Of a stretch of DNA of 64,000 nucleotides, positions 21,901 through 36,900 are shown one piece after another. Within the stretch, counting starts at the first letter, position 1. Each line of letters starts with the position of its first letter. Both the position numbers and the translations under genes were made by a program. The DNA comes from Sipunculus nudus (Eukaryota; Annelida; Sipuncula; Golfingiida; Sipunculidae): NCBI GenBank assembly GCA_026874595.1, contig CM049310.1, positions 9,612,001-9,676,000 of the forward strand, written 5' to 3'. Below the pieces are notes generated by a model. That model was not told where the DNA came from and did not search any database. It saw nothing but the letters and a program-made list of their open reading frames with translations.

Positions 21901-24900
21901 GAATTGTTGGTTCCATCTTGTTGAAAACTGCTTGAAAAGAACAAAATATAATAATTGAATCTATTTTTTTAACAGTTGTGTATGTAATATAGAGAGAGCG
22001 GGTCCTCAATGTTAAAATGATTCTTTGGGTCTGAGAACAGGTGTATAAATCAGTATGTTATCAATTAAGCATAGTATTGGTTAGTTACTTGAAGAGAGTT
22101 GTTTAAGGGAATAATACATAAAATTATAAAAACATAGTTAATATAACAAATTCTTATTCTCTATGTTCGCTAATCACCTGGCAACTATATCCTGGAACAA
22201 AGTTCCAATCACAGATAGCCTGAAACATGAACAAGAAATCTTGTTGGTGAGCAATCATCCTTGATAATCATGCAATGGTGATATAAAATTGCAAACAGTA
22301 TTCTTTTACTAATAAATCTATAATGAAAAACTATTTTAATTTATGAAACTTTACTTAAGAAAACTTCAATAAATTTTTTACTTGCAGATGTTCCAATAAA
22401 GTTATTGATTAAATATTATTGTATATTATAATTACATGTTATTTAAAAGTTACACATTTCTTTTAGCCATCACAACCAATTTAAAGATAAATTCACAAAA
22501 CTAAATGTAGTGTTAACAAACTCAGTGCACATTTCATCAAAGTGCAAATGGTTAACAAAAGAAGAACCAATTGACTTAACTGTAATGTGTAAACAATGTA
22601 AAATGTTATTTTGAAATATATGCAGTTCGAAATATTTATAAACTTTTGAAGACTACATTGTTTTAACATATAGCATTCGTTCTGGCTGGAAGTTTTCTTT
22701 TTTTAAACTAGGTAAAAACATTGGAATTTGAATATTACTACATGTTTATAGGCAGTTTATATTTACTCCTTACCACAGGTCTTTAAACTCAATGAAACAG
22801 AGATCTGTTGTGACACTGTTTCTTTTGATACATTGAAACTTAAGTACATTTAAAGGTCCTGCTTTTGTGCCAAAAGTTATGCTACCGACAAGTCACATTT
22901 ATACATATTTTGCATTGGTAAACACTATAGAGATATTCATTTATATCTTTACAGTATTGACAGTGTTTTAACATATATTACTGCTGCTTTCAAAGATTTT
23001 AGCTTAAGCCTTTAACTGTTCTCATGAAGTACAATAAAGGGGATACGCAATTCCTTTGTGATACTTGAGGTGTAGTAGGCATGCTGTGAAGTTTAATGTG
23101 GCCACTACCCATGCGTGCATTATGTTATTTACTGTAAAATCTCCACTTAAAACCGCAGTTTAATCAAGAAATTCAAAATCTTGAAATCAGGTTGATTCCC
23201 CTGAAAGCACTGTGCGGTTTATACTAGAAGGGTTTCCTGAATATCTTCCTGACAGACATAGTTTTTGGGTCGGAGAGTGGTCGATAATATTGCAACTTTC
23301 GAAGGCCATTCTTAGCAGCAGTCTCGCATGCATGCCAGCTGTGTGTAAATGTATTATTTATGATTATTTGTTATTTATTAATTAAATATTGCTAATTAGT
23401 TTTCGTTTGATACATAACTTGTTATAAAATCTTGGTAATTGTCACCAAATAATACATTTACAACAACCCTGTTGTAACACACAGCGGCCCTTTTGGCTGG
23501 GCATGGTCAAGCAAAATTGAAATAAAAGCCTACTTTAAACCCATTTGCGGCATTATTTAGCAATGATTATTTGTTTAAAACGTAAAATGAATAAAAAACT
23601 AACATGGTAAAGAGTCACACAATGGCAGACAATAGTTTTAAAATCAAGTTTGAGTGCCGCCATGTGCTGAAACGCCCCGGTATTCTGCTAAGAATATTTT
23701 GAACGGCTGTACATGGTGGGTGGTAAACAGAACAGCCACCTCTTTCCTTCCAGCGTGCCTTGCGCGAACACTGCCTTGACAAAACGGCTCCACACTCGGA
23801 AACTTTCTTCAGGAAAAAAGCTTGCTCACCCCGACTTGCCACTTGAATTTTACCTTAAAATCACTTGTTTTCAAGTTCTCGACAAGGTAACTTCAGTTAC
23901 TTTGATATTTAGTTAAGTTGACAAGCCATGTTTTCAAACGCACCAGCAAATTGTGACATCGAGCGATGTCAACATACGATGTGACGATGATAATACCGAA
24001 GTAACCGGTATTAAAATGATTTGAATCTTACGAGTAATTCCAGAAAATGGAATTTTCATCAAAAATTAAGATTTCAAAATATATATTACTTTAAGAATTA
24101 AAATATTTAGTGACTTGAAAAGGATCAGCAGAATATTTTTTTCCAAAATATAATGACAAATCAGTAGCAAACAAGAATACGGCATGGAACATAAAATCTG
24201 TATAAACAGGCAGAGGTTCACCGGCCCCTACGTCTTCCCAAACTTCATGCTTGAGTGACCCTGCAAAAAAGTGTTATGATGTGTTTAAATAAAATGCCAA
24301 AGGAATTTTAAAGTGGACAGGAATGACCGAGTCGCAACCTACGAGTGTTCATTTCTAGATGATAGCTTGATTGTGTCTTTTGTCAAATCATTCTGTAGCG
24401 AAAGTTGGTGCTGTTTTAAAGGGGGGTTCTTAGTATTTGAGCCCCTCGCGGTGTCTTAACTGGAAATTCGGCAAAGTCTGGGTGCGGTTTAAATCGGAAG
24501 TGCGGTTTTAAGTGGAGATTTTACGGTATATAAAACAAATGAAAAACTAGAATACGGGTAGTCAACAAGCGACTACGTGTATCCGCCTAAATCAGAGTGG
24601 AATGGGTGAAGTGAGGCATGGACTGAGTGGCAAGGGGAAATAGAGTGAAGTGTTGCATATTAGCATGGATGTTTGCAGCAAAATTGTGTATGTAGGTTGC
24701 GCCATCTTCCACAAAATCAAGAAAGCCGTCCAAGTTGTATACATATGCAAAATTTTAGGCAGATAAGTCAAACCATAGCCGAGATATGAGTGATTTTAAC
24801 CCAAGGCAGACGAACAGATGGACACTGTGCAAACATGGTTGCAGGTGGCGCCACCTTTTTTGTGTATGTTATAAAGCTCTCCAAGGGCTACATTTGTGAA

Positions 24901-27900
24901 AAAAAATTTCCTGATCGGTCAAACGGTTCCCGAGATATGTGGGTTTATGTGTGGAAACAGATGCACAATCAGACGCAGAGTGCAGAGGAAAGGTCAGAGG
25001 TAAAAAAAAATCGGGGTGCATTAGTTCACATGTGACCCTAACATAATCCCAGGTTTCGTAAAATTCCGCCCAGCGGTTATGGAGGAGTTCTCCGGACACC
25101 TAAGCGGCGGCGGCGGTTGGCTGAAAACACAGTATCCGCAAAACTCTGTTTTGGCGGATACAATTAGCGGAATTGTCATCTGTTTTTTTAGGTAACATAT
25201 ACCCACATTGGTGCACAAATATATAATTGAAACATTAAAATATATATAAAAAATACAAATGAAAATCCATCTGAGCATCACCTTAAAATACTTAGCTGAT
25301 AATAGTGGCATTTATTCATTTTTTTTTTTACCAAAGCCTTTTTATTACAGGCATTTTTTTCTTGGTTTATCAAACAATAATATAATTCTAGGAATTAGAG
25401 CAACATTTTAATGCTGATGATTATAATAAATCAACAAAGATTTTGAATTTTGAATGTCAAAGAATGTGAAATTTAGCACAAACAATGTACAGATTGAATA
25501 CATATTTGGTAAACAGGAAACAGAAAACTAAAATATATCCATATGATTTGTGTTCTGCTTATGAACATCATGACAGACAGACAAATAGAAGAACAAAACA
25601 GCTATGCCTGTCAGCTCATCATCCACATATTATTCAACATCTTGTTTTCAGGATACCTGTGTGACAAAGGCAGAAAAATGCATTTCCAGTTTTTTACATA
25701 TTTTATCCTGTCTTTCCAAATACAACATGTAATATATATCACTTAGATTAATAATCAAATTTATAATAAAACGCGAACATAAAAAAATCAATATCTTATC
25801 TAAATTACAAACCTCTCAGGGATTGGTGGAGGGGCCCATTTCTGTTACAAGGAGATACACTTATTCATTTACTTTTATTTTCAATGATTAATATAACAAC
25901 AAAGGCTCTGTAAATCTGTAAATGTTCTAACCATAGTAAATAAATGTAAAGCATATAGTAAAGAAAATATGAAAGTTAACCAAATGTGAGCAGTGCAAAG
26001 ACAGCTGTAGCACAGCTGAAACTTAGAAGCACCATCAGCATTTATGAAGCACTGAAAATAAAGTATGTTGAAAAACTGCAGATGTTAGTCCTGAACACTT
26101 CTGCCAATGAAGGAACACTATGAGGACACCAATATCAGCTTTGCTGAAGTACTGCTGAGCACACATGGTCCAAGCATAAGATAAAGGGATAAGAATCTGT
26201 CAGAAGTGATACTATGTCCCATTTGATTGACAGAAAATTTGAAAATGCATCAGTGAAACATGCAAATATACAAACACACAATAGACAATGTAAACTTTTA
26301 CACCACGTGTGTACTTTCCATTTAAATGATTATTTAGTTTTCAGGTAAATTTTGTTTACTTTCTTTCAGCCAGCTCATGCTGGAGAAGCTGTTTTTTGTC
26401 AGTTCCTGCTCATATGATGAGTGATTTTTTTGTGATTCTATACAGCTTTCCAACCTAGCCCTCTTGTGTTGACATGAAGAGCTTTAACTGTTACACAGGA
26501 CTGCACACATAGCTTCAGACACTTTCTTAAACATAACAGTTCATATTTTTTAGTGCATACTAAATTTTTCAACATGGTCTTTATGGTAAATAAATTCCTC
26601 TATACCCAACCTAAGTTATTTCCCGTATAAGCCAGACATAGCTAAAGCAAGGTTGCATTTTATGATATCCAAGTGACATTAAAAGTCCCTGATATTTCCA
26701 AAAATTAAGAAATTTTTCAGGTATTTCTTGATTTCCAGGATGCTTGGGAATTGACTGTAGGATAGACAAATATACAAACACTGACCTCATGGGATTTGAT
26801 CTGTTGTTGGTGGGCCTTAAGTTCATCACGGTGGTGGTCCCTCAGTGCCTTCAGCTGTTCTTGTTGCTGATAAAAAGTTAGTAGGAATAACTTATGCAAA
26901 AAACAAGAGCACAGCAAGAGTACATTTTATGCCCAATCATAAGTCCATAAGTTGTGACCTTTGACCTCATTAAATATGCACATATTTTGCTGATAATGGA
27001 ATGCAGGTGTGGTACATTATATGTGAACCTTCATGTTGAGTTTCATCAAAACCATAAAAACTAGGGACCCATGGGTCTCGACGCTCAGCTGCATTTGTCT
27101 ATAAGGATATATATGTTTATGAGGTTTTCCAAAATTCTGGTCCTGTGATCAGTTTGAAGCCAACCTGTCTACCCAAACTGGAGCTATCATCCATAAACTA
27201 ATTTGTGAATGGATGGGCCACGTGACCTTTACCTTTGACCTCAAAAATCAAAAGGAAACTTCCCCTATTGGCAGGTGCACTACATGTTGATTATAAAAGG
27301 ATTGAGATGAAAAGTTTTGCTTAAAATGCATCCACAATCTTTCTTAAGTAGCGGGTCAAAAAGTAGTGGTTCCTGTGACTTTGATCTCAAGACCCAAGAA
27401 TCAACAGTCCTTACTTTAGTGGTGGGCCATATAAAAGTCAAGTTTGAAACCAATATTTCAAACTAAACTGGTGTTATCATCTGGAAACTAATATGTGGAT
27501 TGATGGCCCCCATGACCTTGACCGTGTTACCCAAAAGCCAATCAGTTACTTCCACTATTGGCAGGTGAGCAACATCTGGAATATTTGGGACAGAAAATTT
27601 GGCTAAAAATATGTCAACAATCTTTTTAAAGAAGTGGGTCCTGTGACCTTGACCTTTGGCCTTATGACCCCAAAATCGAAAGGGTTCTTACCTTATTGGT
27701 GGGTCATATATAAGTCAAAATTGAAACAAATATGTCCATTCAAACATGTGAAACAGAAACAAACATGTGGACAGATGTGCCCCTGTGACGATGACCTTTG
27801 ACCTTGTGACCCAAAATCAGTCAGTTTCTTCCCCTATTGGCAGCTCAGCTATATGTGCAAGATGGAAGGTTTCGGATGAAAAGTTTGGCTCAAAATGCAT

Positions 27901-30900
27901 CCACAATCTTTCTTAATAAGTGGGTACTAAGACCTTCACCTTTGACCTCATGACCCCAAAACTGAACAGAATCTTCCCCTATTGGCAGGTTAGTAATATC
28001 TTAAAGATGACGGTTTGGGATGAAAAGTTTGGCTTCAAATGAATATGCATTCTTTTCAAAGAACTGAGTCCTGTGACCATGACCTTTGACCAATTGGACC
28101 ACAGAATCCACACGGTTCTTACTGTAGTGGTGAGTCATATATAAGTTTAGTTTGAAACCAATATGTCAAACTATATTGGAGTTATCATCTGGAAACTAAT
28201 TTGTGAATAGATGGCCCCTGTGACCTTGACCTTTGACCATGTGACCCTAAAATTCATTTATGCTCTCCCCATACAGGCAAGTCAGCTAAATGTGCAAAAT
28301 GGAAAGTTTGGGATGAAAAGCTTGGCTTAAAATGCAGCCATAATCTTTTTAAAAAAGTGAGTCCTGAGACCTTGACCTTTGACCTCATGACCCCAAAATC
28401 ATAAAGGTTCTTGCCTGAGTGATGGGCCATATGTAAGTCAAGTTTGAAATCCATGTGTCAATACAACCTGGAGTTATAATCTGGAAACAAATTTGTGTGG
28501 ATGAACAGATGGACAGACAGATAGACAGGGTGATAACTATATGCCATCCACTTGTTATCAATAAACACACCAGGTTTTGGGACACTAGATGTAATTACAG
28601 CTGAGAAATTGTTGTCATTTTATAGTAAAACAAGGGACCCATGGGTCACGGCGCTCAGCTGTTATATATGATAAAAAAATATGATTTAGAAATGAACCAC
28701 ATGCTTGTTTTGTGTGGAAATAAACATAAGCTGTATTATGAGTTGTGGGTGTTTAGCTTAAGTATGATTTTGATAGTATCTTTGGAGACAGGGAAGAGGA
28801 TTGATTTCATTTATTTTATTAACAAATGGAGTGCTATTGTCACACAGATTTTCACTTGGCCATATAACTTATAAGCAGAACATATAATATAAGAGTTAAA
28901 CTATTCATTGAATATATTTACAAATTGTCCCAAATATAATTTTTATTGTAAATAATAAGGGAATTGTATGATTTTTTAAAATAAAATACAACTGAAATGA
29001 TTATTTAAATAATATCAAAGAATATATTCATGAATGCATTCATGAATAAATTTTGAAAGTATTCGCACTGGTATTCCATATACTTTCATTTTTACCTGAA
29101 TTCCCATTCTTATGCAAGAAATTTTATAATGGAGAACACATATTCATATTCGTATTCAAATACATTTGCAAAGTATTCGCACCATGTCTGGTATTTATTC
29201 AGTTTTCACCAAACAATGTTGAGAATCCAGAACATACAAAATTCAAACATTTAAATAATGATCATAAGTACCTGGTTTTATGGTTTTTATTCATATTAAA
29301 AAAAAAAAAATGTAATATATTCATTTTGGACTAATTTTACATCAGTGTAAAAACTAGACACAGCTGGAATCTAGATTAATATTATCAACTGCATCTTTGT
29401 CTATCATTAATTTCCTTCATATGATCCCTAATGATTAGTAATGAATAATATGATTTATTTTTTTATCATTAAAATTGAACTGAAAAATACCATAGGTGAC
29501 TGCATGGTGTTATTTGGAATACATGACATTCTATCAAATGATACAAGATTCTTATATCATCAGTAACTGCAAGTTAATTTCCTGTTATTATCAACTAACA
29601 AATTCCTTTTCCATTTTTCTCTAATTTGTTATTAAAAACCAATAAAAATTTATTAATTTATTGTTTATTGTTATGTTGTTAGTTAAAACTACTAGATGAG
29701 TTGGGTTGGACACCTGGATCAACTGTGGCTGGCCATAAGCTGCCTGGCTGCCCCAGTGTATGCCTCGCGTCAAGCGTGCATAATTTGATGAAAGGTCAAC
29801 AAGGTCAACATACAGGTGACTCAAGAGGGGCTGGGGAGAGCTAAGGTCTGACATGGTCTCATAAAAACATTAATAAAAGCTACAATTGTTGGCCAATTTC
29901 TTTCAGCTTTCCAAACTAAAAAGCTGAAATCCTTATGTGTGCATGATATGAAAATTATATCAACAGTGCTCTCAGGAAACAAACGTGCCATGGTCAAAGT
30001 TTGGCAAAATTTAAGGTACTTATTTTATGTTTATACTAATAACTTATAAAACTAATTTTGGGTATTCAATTGAATCTTGACAAAATAATGTATTCCTGAC
30101 AAAAATCACTAGCTTCAGCAATCCTCTTGCTAAGGGAGTAAATATATTTCTTGATTTTTTACAAAGTGCATTATGTTTGGGCCCATAACTTAAAACAATT
30201 ACGCAATACTGAAATCACTCCTGGCATGTGCATAGAGAATGTATAGAAAAATTTGTATATTATATATGATTATAGTCAGATCAGTGGTTTTGATATTAGG
30301 CAGTCTTGAAGTGTAACAATGAGTTTTTAATGGAAAAATGAAGTTTTTCATTAATATCTCGAAGGTATTAAGTCCTAGTGATCAAATTCTTGGCATGGTA
30401 GGGGATTTTGGAGACATCTGATTGTATTCCAAATTTTAGGAACTGAGAGCTGAAGCTGGGGAGCTGAGCTCTTGCAAACTGGATAACACCAGCTTGATGT
30501 AAACAATATGTTACATGGTGCTTGAAAACTTGAATAAAATCTAACAGACAAAATGCTAACAAAAACCTGCTGTGAAAATTTAATCCACAGTACTTACAGG
30601 AAAAAAATGTGCCATGGTCAAAGTTGGGCAAAATTTAAGGTACCAATTTTTTATTTTTGTTAATATTTAAAAAAAATAAAAGATTTTGATCTAATTTTGG
30701 GTATACAATATAATTTCGATTTATTAAAGTTGTTTTACTGGAAAAAAGTCCATAGCTTCAACATGTTTTGTGTTAAGTGAAAAATATCTTTCCTGATTTT
30801 TTACAAAATGCATTATGTTTGGGCCCATAACTTTTTTCAATTACATAAAACAGACATAATTTCTGGCATGTACATAGGAACTATATAGGGGAATATTTAT

Positions 30901-33900
30901 GGTAAATATGAGGAAAAACAGATGAGTAGTTTTGATATTAGGCAGTCCTGAAGTGTGAAAATAGGTTTTTAATAAAAAATTGAGGTTTTTCCTTAATTTC
31001 TCAAAGGAACAAAGTCGCAAAGACCCAGTTTTCGGCTTGGTAGGATATCTTGGGGACATCTGACATTATGCCGAATTTTGGATTCCTAGGTCTTACGGTT
31101 TCAAAACGTGCCACATCTACGGACGGACGGACGAACAGATGGACGGAAGACGGACAATGGACCACGACTATAGCTCAGATGATTTATAGTCAGCTGAGCT
31201 AAAAAATTAAAAAATATTTGTTAAAATAACAAATATACAGGTGCGCCACCACTTTTCGGGAACTGACAGAACTAGTCATGGTCAATATTCAATGCAAGAT
31301 TCATTACAATCCATGCATTAATTATCAAGATACTGGAGGTTTTGTATTATATTTTTGATTATTCTGGGGGGTACTTTCAAGCCCCATAGCTCAGAGGATA
31401 TAGGTCGCAGTGACCTAATTTCAGGTTTCCAAGGAGATTTTTTATTGACCTCCCTGGATATTCACTAAGAAGTTTCTAGGTCAAGCAGTTACGATTTGTG
31501 CCCTGCTAATGGAGGGCCGACGGACAAAGCGCCATTCCTAAACCTCAGTTGACTTACAGTCAGCTGAGCTAAAAAAGATTAACAGATAGATGTACAGACA
31601 AAAGATGGGCTGACTGACAGGTAGACCATAATATGACCTGTCCGTAAGACATAAAAGGGACCTTTGGGTCAACGTCACTCAGCTGAATTAAGGAAATTTT
31701 GCTAATGCAATATATACTTATTTCTTTTGTTTTTTACATTGATCAGCATTTGAATGTCTAAGAGAAAAAGGCCCTGCTTACTGGTGATAATCAAACATTT
31801 TATATATGTTTGCTGAACTAATACTGTGCACTTTTATGATCTATATCAAGGATGCAGAGCCTCTCATGATCAAATATCTCTAGAAGTATCATTATTTCAG
31901 CTCTGTGACAGTAAAATGTGTAAAAAAAAATAACCACGGGAATGTATGAACACCAGTCAATTATAGAATAAGGAAGAAAGTGGAGACTAGCAGAAGTAAA
32001 ACAAGGGACCTATGGGTCACGACGCTCAGCTGTTATATATGATAAAAAAATATTATTTAGAAATGAGGCACATGCTGGTTTTGTGTGGTAATAAATATAA
32101 GCTGTATTATGAGTTGTTGTTGTTTAGCTTATGTATGATTTTGATAGTACCTTTGGAGACAGGGAAGAGGATTGATTTCATTTATTTTATTAACAAATGG
32201 AGTACTATTGTCACACAGATTTAGACTTGGCCATATAACTTATTAGCAGAATATATAATATAAAGGTTTAACTATTAATTAAAAAAAATTACAAATATTG
32301 TCCCAAATATAACTTTAATTAAAAAATAATAAGAGAATCATATGATTTTTTAAAATGAAATATAACTGAAACGATTATTAAAATAATATTAAAGAATATA
32401 TTCATGAATGCATTCATGAATACATTTTGAAAGTATTTGCACTGGTATTCATATACTTTCATTTTTACCGGAATTCCCATTCTTTATGCAAGAAATTTTA
32501 TAATGGAGTACATAATCATATTCGTATTTAAATACCATTACAAAGTATTCGCACCATGTCTGGTGTTTATTCAGTTTTCACCAAACAATGATGTTGAGAA
32601 TCCAGAATATACAAAATTCACACATTTAAATAATGATCATAAGTACCTGGTTTTATGGCTTTTATTTATATTAAAAAATAACTGTAATAAATTCATTTTG
32701 GAGTAATTTCACATCAATGTACACACTAGACACAGTAGGAATCTAGATTAATATTATCAACTGCATCTTTGTCTATCATTAATTTCCTTCATATGATCCC
32801 TAATGATTAGTAATGAATGATATGATTTACTTCTTTATCATTAAAATTGAACTGAAAAATACCATAGGTGACTGCATGGTGTTATTTGGAATACGTGACA
32901 TTCTATCCATCGATACAAGATTCTTATATCATCAGTAACTGCAAGTTAATTTCCTGTTATTATAAACTAACAAATTCCTTTTCTATTTTTCTTTAATTTT
33001 TTATTAAAAACCAATAAAAATTTATTAATTTATTGTTTATTGTTATGTAGTTGGTTAAAACTACTAGATGAGTTGGGTTGGACACCTGGATCAACTGTGG
33101 CTGGCCATAAGCTGCCTGGATTCCCCTGTATGCCTCGCCTCAAGCATGCATAATTTGCTGAAAGTTCAACAAGGTCAACATACAGGTGACTCAAGAGGGG
33201 CTGGAGAGAGCCAAAGTCTGACAGGGTCTCATAAAAACATTAATAAAAGCTACAATTTTTGGCCAATTTCTTTCAGCTTTCTAAACTTAAAAGCTGAAAT
33301 CCTTATGTGTGCATGATATGAAAATTATATCAACAGTGCTCACAGGAAACAAACGTGCCATGGTCAAAGTTGGGCAAAATTTAAGTTACTAATTTTACAT
33401 TTATACTAATAACTTATAAAATTTGAAAAATTCATAACTTATTTTGGGTATTCAATTGAATCTTGATTAAATAATGTTACATCCCTGACAAAAAATCTCT
33501 AGCTTTAGCAATTCCCTTGTTAAGGGAGTAAATATATTTCTTGATTTTTTACAAAGTGCATTATGTTTGGGCCCATAACTTAAAACAATTACGCAATACT
33601 GACATCATTCTGGCATATGCATAGAGAAAGAAAAATATGTATATTATTTATGATTAAAGTCAGATCAGTGGTTTTGATTTTAAGCAGTCTTGAAGTGTAA
33701 CAATGGTTTTTTAATGGAAAATGAAGTTTTTCATTAATATCTTGAAGGTATTAAGTCCTAGTGACCAAATTCTTGGCATGGTAGGGGATTTTGGAGACAT
33801 CTTACTGTATGCCGAATTTAAGGAACTAAGAGCTGAAGCTGGGGAGCTGAGCTCTTGCAAACTTCATAACACTAGCTTGATGTAAACAATGTTACATGGT

Positions 33901-36900
33901 TCTTGAAAACTTGAATAAAATCTACAGTTTTTGATCAACTGGTTTCAAATTTATGGTGTTAACAGTTGAAAAGGTAACAAAAACATGCTGTGAAAATTAA
34001 ATTGACAGTACTTACAGGAAAAAAACGTGCCATGATCAAAGTTGGGCAAAATTTAAGGTACCAATTTTTTATTTTTATTAATATTTTAAAAAATTTAAAA
34101 GATTTTCATTTAATTTTGGGTATACAATTTAATTTTGATTTATTTAAGTTATATAACTGGAAAAAAGGTCTATAGCTTTAACATGTTTTGTGTTAAGTGA
34201 TCAAATATCTTTCCTGATTTTTTACAAAATGCATTATGTTTTGGTCCATAACTTTTTTAAATTATATAATACAGACATAATTTCTTGAATGTACATAGGA
34301 ACTATATAGAGGAATATTTATGGTAAATATGAGGAAAAACAGATGAGTGGTTTTGATATTAGGCAGTCCTGAAGTGTGAAAATAGGTTTTTAATAAAAAA
34401 TTGAGGTTTTTCCTTATTTTCTCAAAGGAACGAAGTCGAAAAGACCCAGTTTTCCGCTTGGTAGGAGATCTTGGGGACATCTAACATTATGCCGAATTTT
34501 GGATTTCTAGGTCTTACGGTTTCAAAACGTGCCACATCTACGGACGGACGGACGGACGGACGGACGGACGGACAGACGGACGGACGACGGACAATGGACC
34601 ACGACTATAGCTCAGATGACTTATAGTCAGCTGAGCTAATAATACACTACAATTTATTAACTGAAATAAAATGATGTAAAAAAAAAATAAAAAAAATCCC
34701 ATTTTAAAATGAGCAAAAACTAAATCTGATAAGTATATATTTTACTGTGTAAATTGTAATACATAAAACTTGTGGCCAGAAACCATTTAACAAAGGAAAA
34801 AACAAGTACCTGAAAGGATACATTTGACCAACAAACAAGGGACCTATGGGTCACTATGCTCAGCTGAAGTTGACCTTGAAGGTAAAAATCTAAAATAATA
34901 TCAAATGGAGATGCTGTGTAAGAGGAAGAGGTAATAAAGGCCATGATTGGTTTATATGATTGGTTTGTATTGATGAGCAAGAAATTGTTGCAAATAATAT
35001 TTTGTGACCTAACCATGTGTTTCCTAATGTTGAAATTGAAGCATGTGAGCAGTTTGTGAACAAATGATCTGTAATATTACCATGATCATTAGTTGGCTTT
35101 TTGATTAACTGTTGACATTTCAGTAGTTTACACATTTGTTCAATTGAATCTATTTTTTGTATAATATATTTTAATAAATATAAATGTATTTTTTTAATGA
35201 CATTTATACAGCGGAAATATAACTAATTAACAACATAAAACAGGGCAAACAAAGCCTGATCTCAAATTCTGCTGAAGCAGGAAAATAATGAACAAATGTT
35301 TGTATTAAATCCTCATTTTTTTTATTACATCAATTTTTTTATTACAAGTTTATATTTCTATACATTTCCAATATAACATATATATCCGAATATAAAAGTT
35401 GATTCATAATTCTTAATTGCATCATCATAAATCTCAATCTTGTCAGATAACACCACATCATGCATACAAATGTTTATTTATTTTTTACCACAAAAATATA
35501 TCTTTTAAATCTGCAAAACAATAAATATCTTAAAATAATACCTGATTTAGATTTCACAATTTTTAAATGTGTCTTTATTTATCCATAATGTGCTTCATAT
35601 TTTATAAATTTAAGCATACCGATGGGTTCAATTATATTTGTTAAAATCATTTAAAAGAAAATTGATTTCTTTAAAAATGCCACATTACACAACATTGCAT
35701 CTTCTGGATTACACCTTGAATTACCTTTTCAAGGAAAGTTTTTGCATATCGGAGTGGAAACAGCATTACAATGAAGGAGATACAGTGAAAACAATTACAA
35801 TTACTGCATAACACTTGGTGGGTTGGGTTTGGGGGGGGGGGGGGGGGGGTGATTGGTGATATGAGAATAACTGTACACCTGTCACAGCAGGGGATCTCCC
35901 CCAGTGACTGTAACAAATCAGAAACCCTAGCATAGCTGACTTCCATTGACCTGGAGTGGGACCCTGCATCTGTAATCTGTAATCAAAGCAAATGACTACA
36001 ACAGAGCCTCAAGAAAAAAATCAATAACTAGCCTAATTTTCAAGCTTTTATTTTCAAATTTCAGATTTAAACAAATTAAATATTTATGTTTACATGCTGT
36101 GAAAATTAAATCAATGGTACTAACAGAAAAAAAACGTGCCATGGTCAAAGTTGGGCAAAATTTAAGGTACTGATATTATTATGATGCGAATAACTTAAAA
36201 AATTTACAAAATTCAGATCTAATTTTGGGTAAACAATTGAATCTTAATTAAACATAGTTATATACTTGGGAAAATAGACTCTAGTTTCAAAATTTTTCAT
36301 GTTAAGTGAGTAAGTATTTTTCCTGATTTTTTACAAAGTACATTATGTTTGGGCCCATAACTTAAAGAATTTATACTTAACAGACTTAATTTCTGGCATG
36401 TACATAGAAACTATATAGAGGAATATTTATGGTAAATATGAGGAAAAACAGATGAGTGGTTTTGATATTAGGCAGTCCTGAAGTGTGAAAATAGGTTTTT
36501 AATAAAAAATTGAGGTTTTTCCTTAATTTCTCAAAGGAACGAAGTCGCAAAGACCCAGTTTTCGGCTTGGTAGGAGATCTTGGGGACATCTAACATTATG
36601 CTGAATTTTGGATTCCCAGGTCTTACGGTTTCAAAACGTGCCACATCTACGGAACGACGGACGGACGGACGGACAGACAGACGGACGACGGACAATGGAC
36701 CACGACTATAGCTCAGATGACTTATAGTCAGCTGAGCTAAAAATGTGTTAATGTTATAATTAATTCTGAAAACATATTAATTCTGAAAACATTTCAATAT
36801 GCAAATTCAAAACAATTTAATCATGGCTTAATGTACCTCCTATCATGATTATAATACATCATTTATAAGACTGACCATAAAACAATTTACAGCTATATGC

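Larger units (their letters stand above)
18942..26785. other. ATP5IF1 intron 5
   Basis: This 7.8-kb intron contains a degenerate minisatellite (19915-21515, interrupted), a TA-flanked TIR element (23130-24528) and a GGCGCC-palindrome repeat (24547-25167). The stretches 18950-19900, 21520-23120 and 25170-26780 hold no recognisable gene. At about 19550-19580 the words AAGGTCAAGGTCACT resemble the nuclear-receptor-like motifs repeated further right. Confidence 0.6.

Noticed and set aside
23615-23916. Overlapping 67- and 75-codon frames as a transposase remnant
   Set aside because: No DDE/DDD signature or helix-turn-helix is visible. They simply lie in the GC-richer middle of the TIR element.
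27100-28560. CRISPR-like array
   Set aside because: The units of about 142 bp are wholly repetitive with no unique spacers, and the context is eukaryotic.
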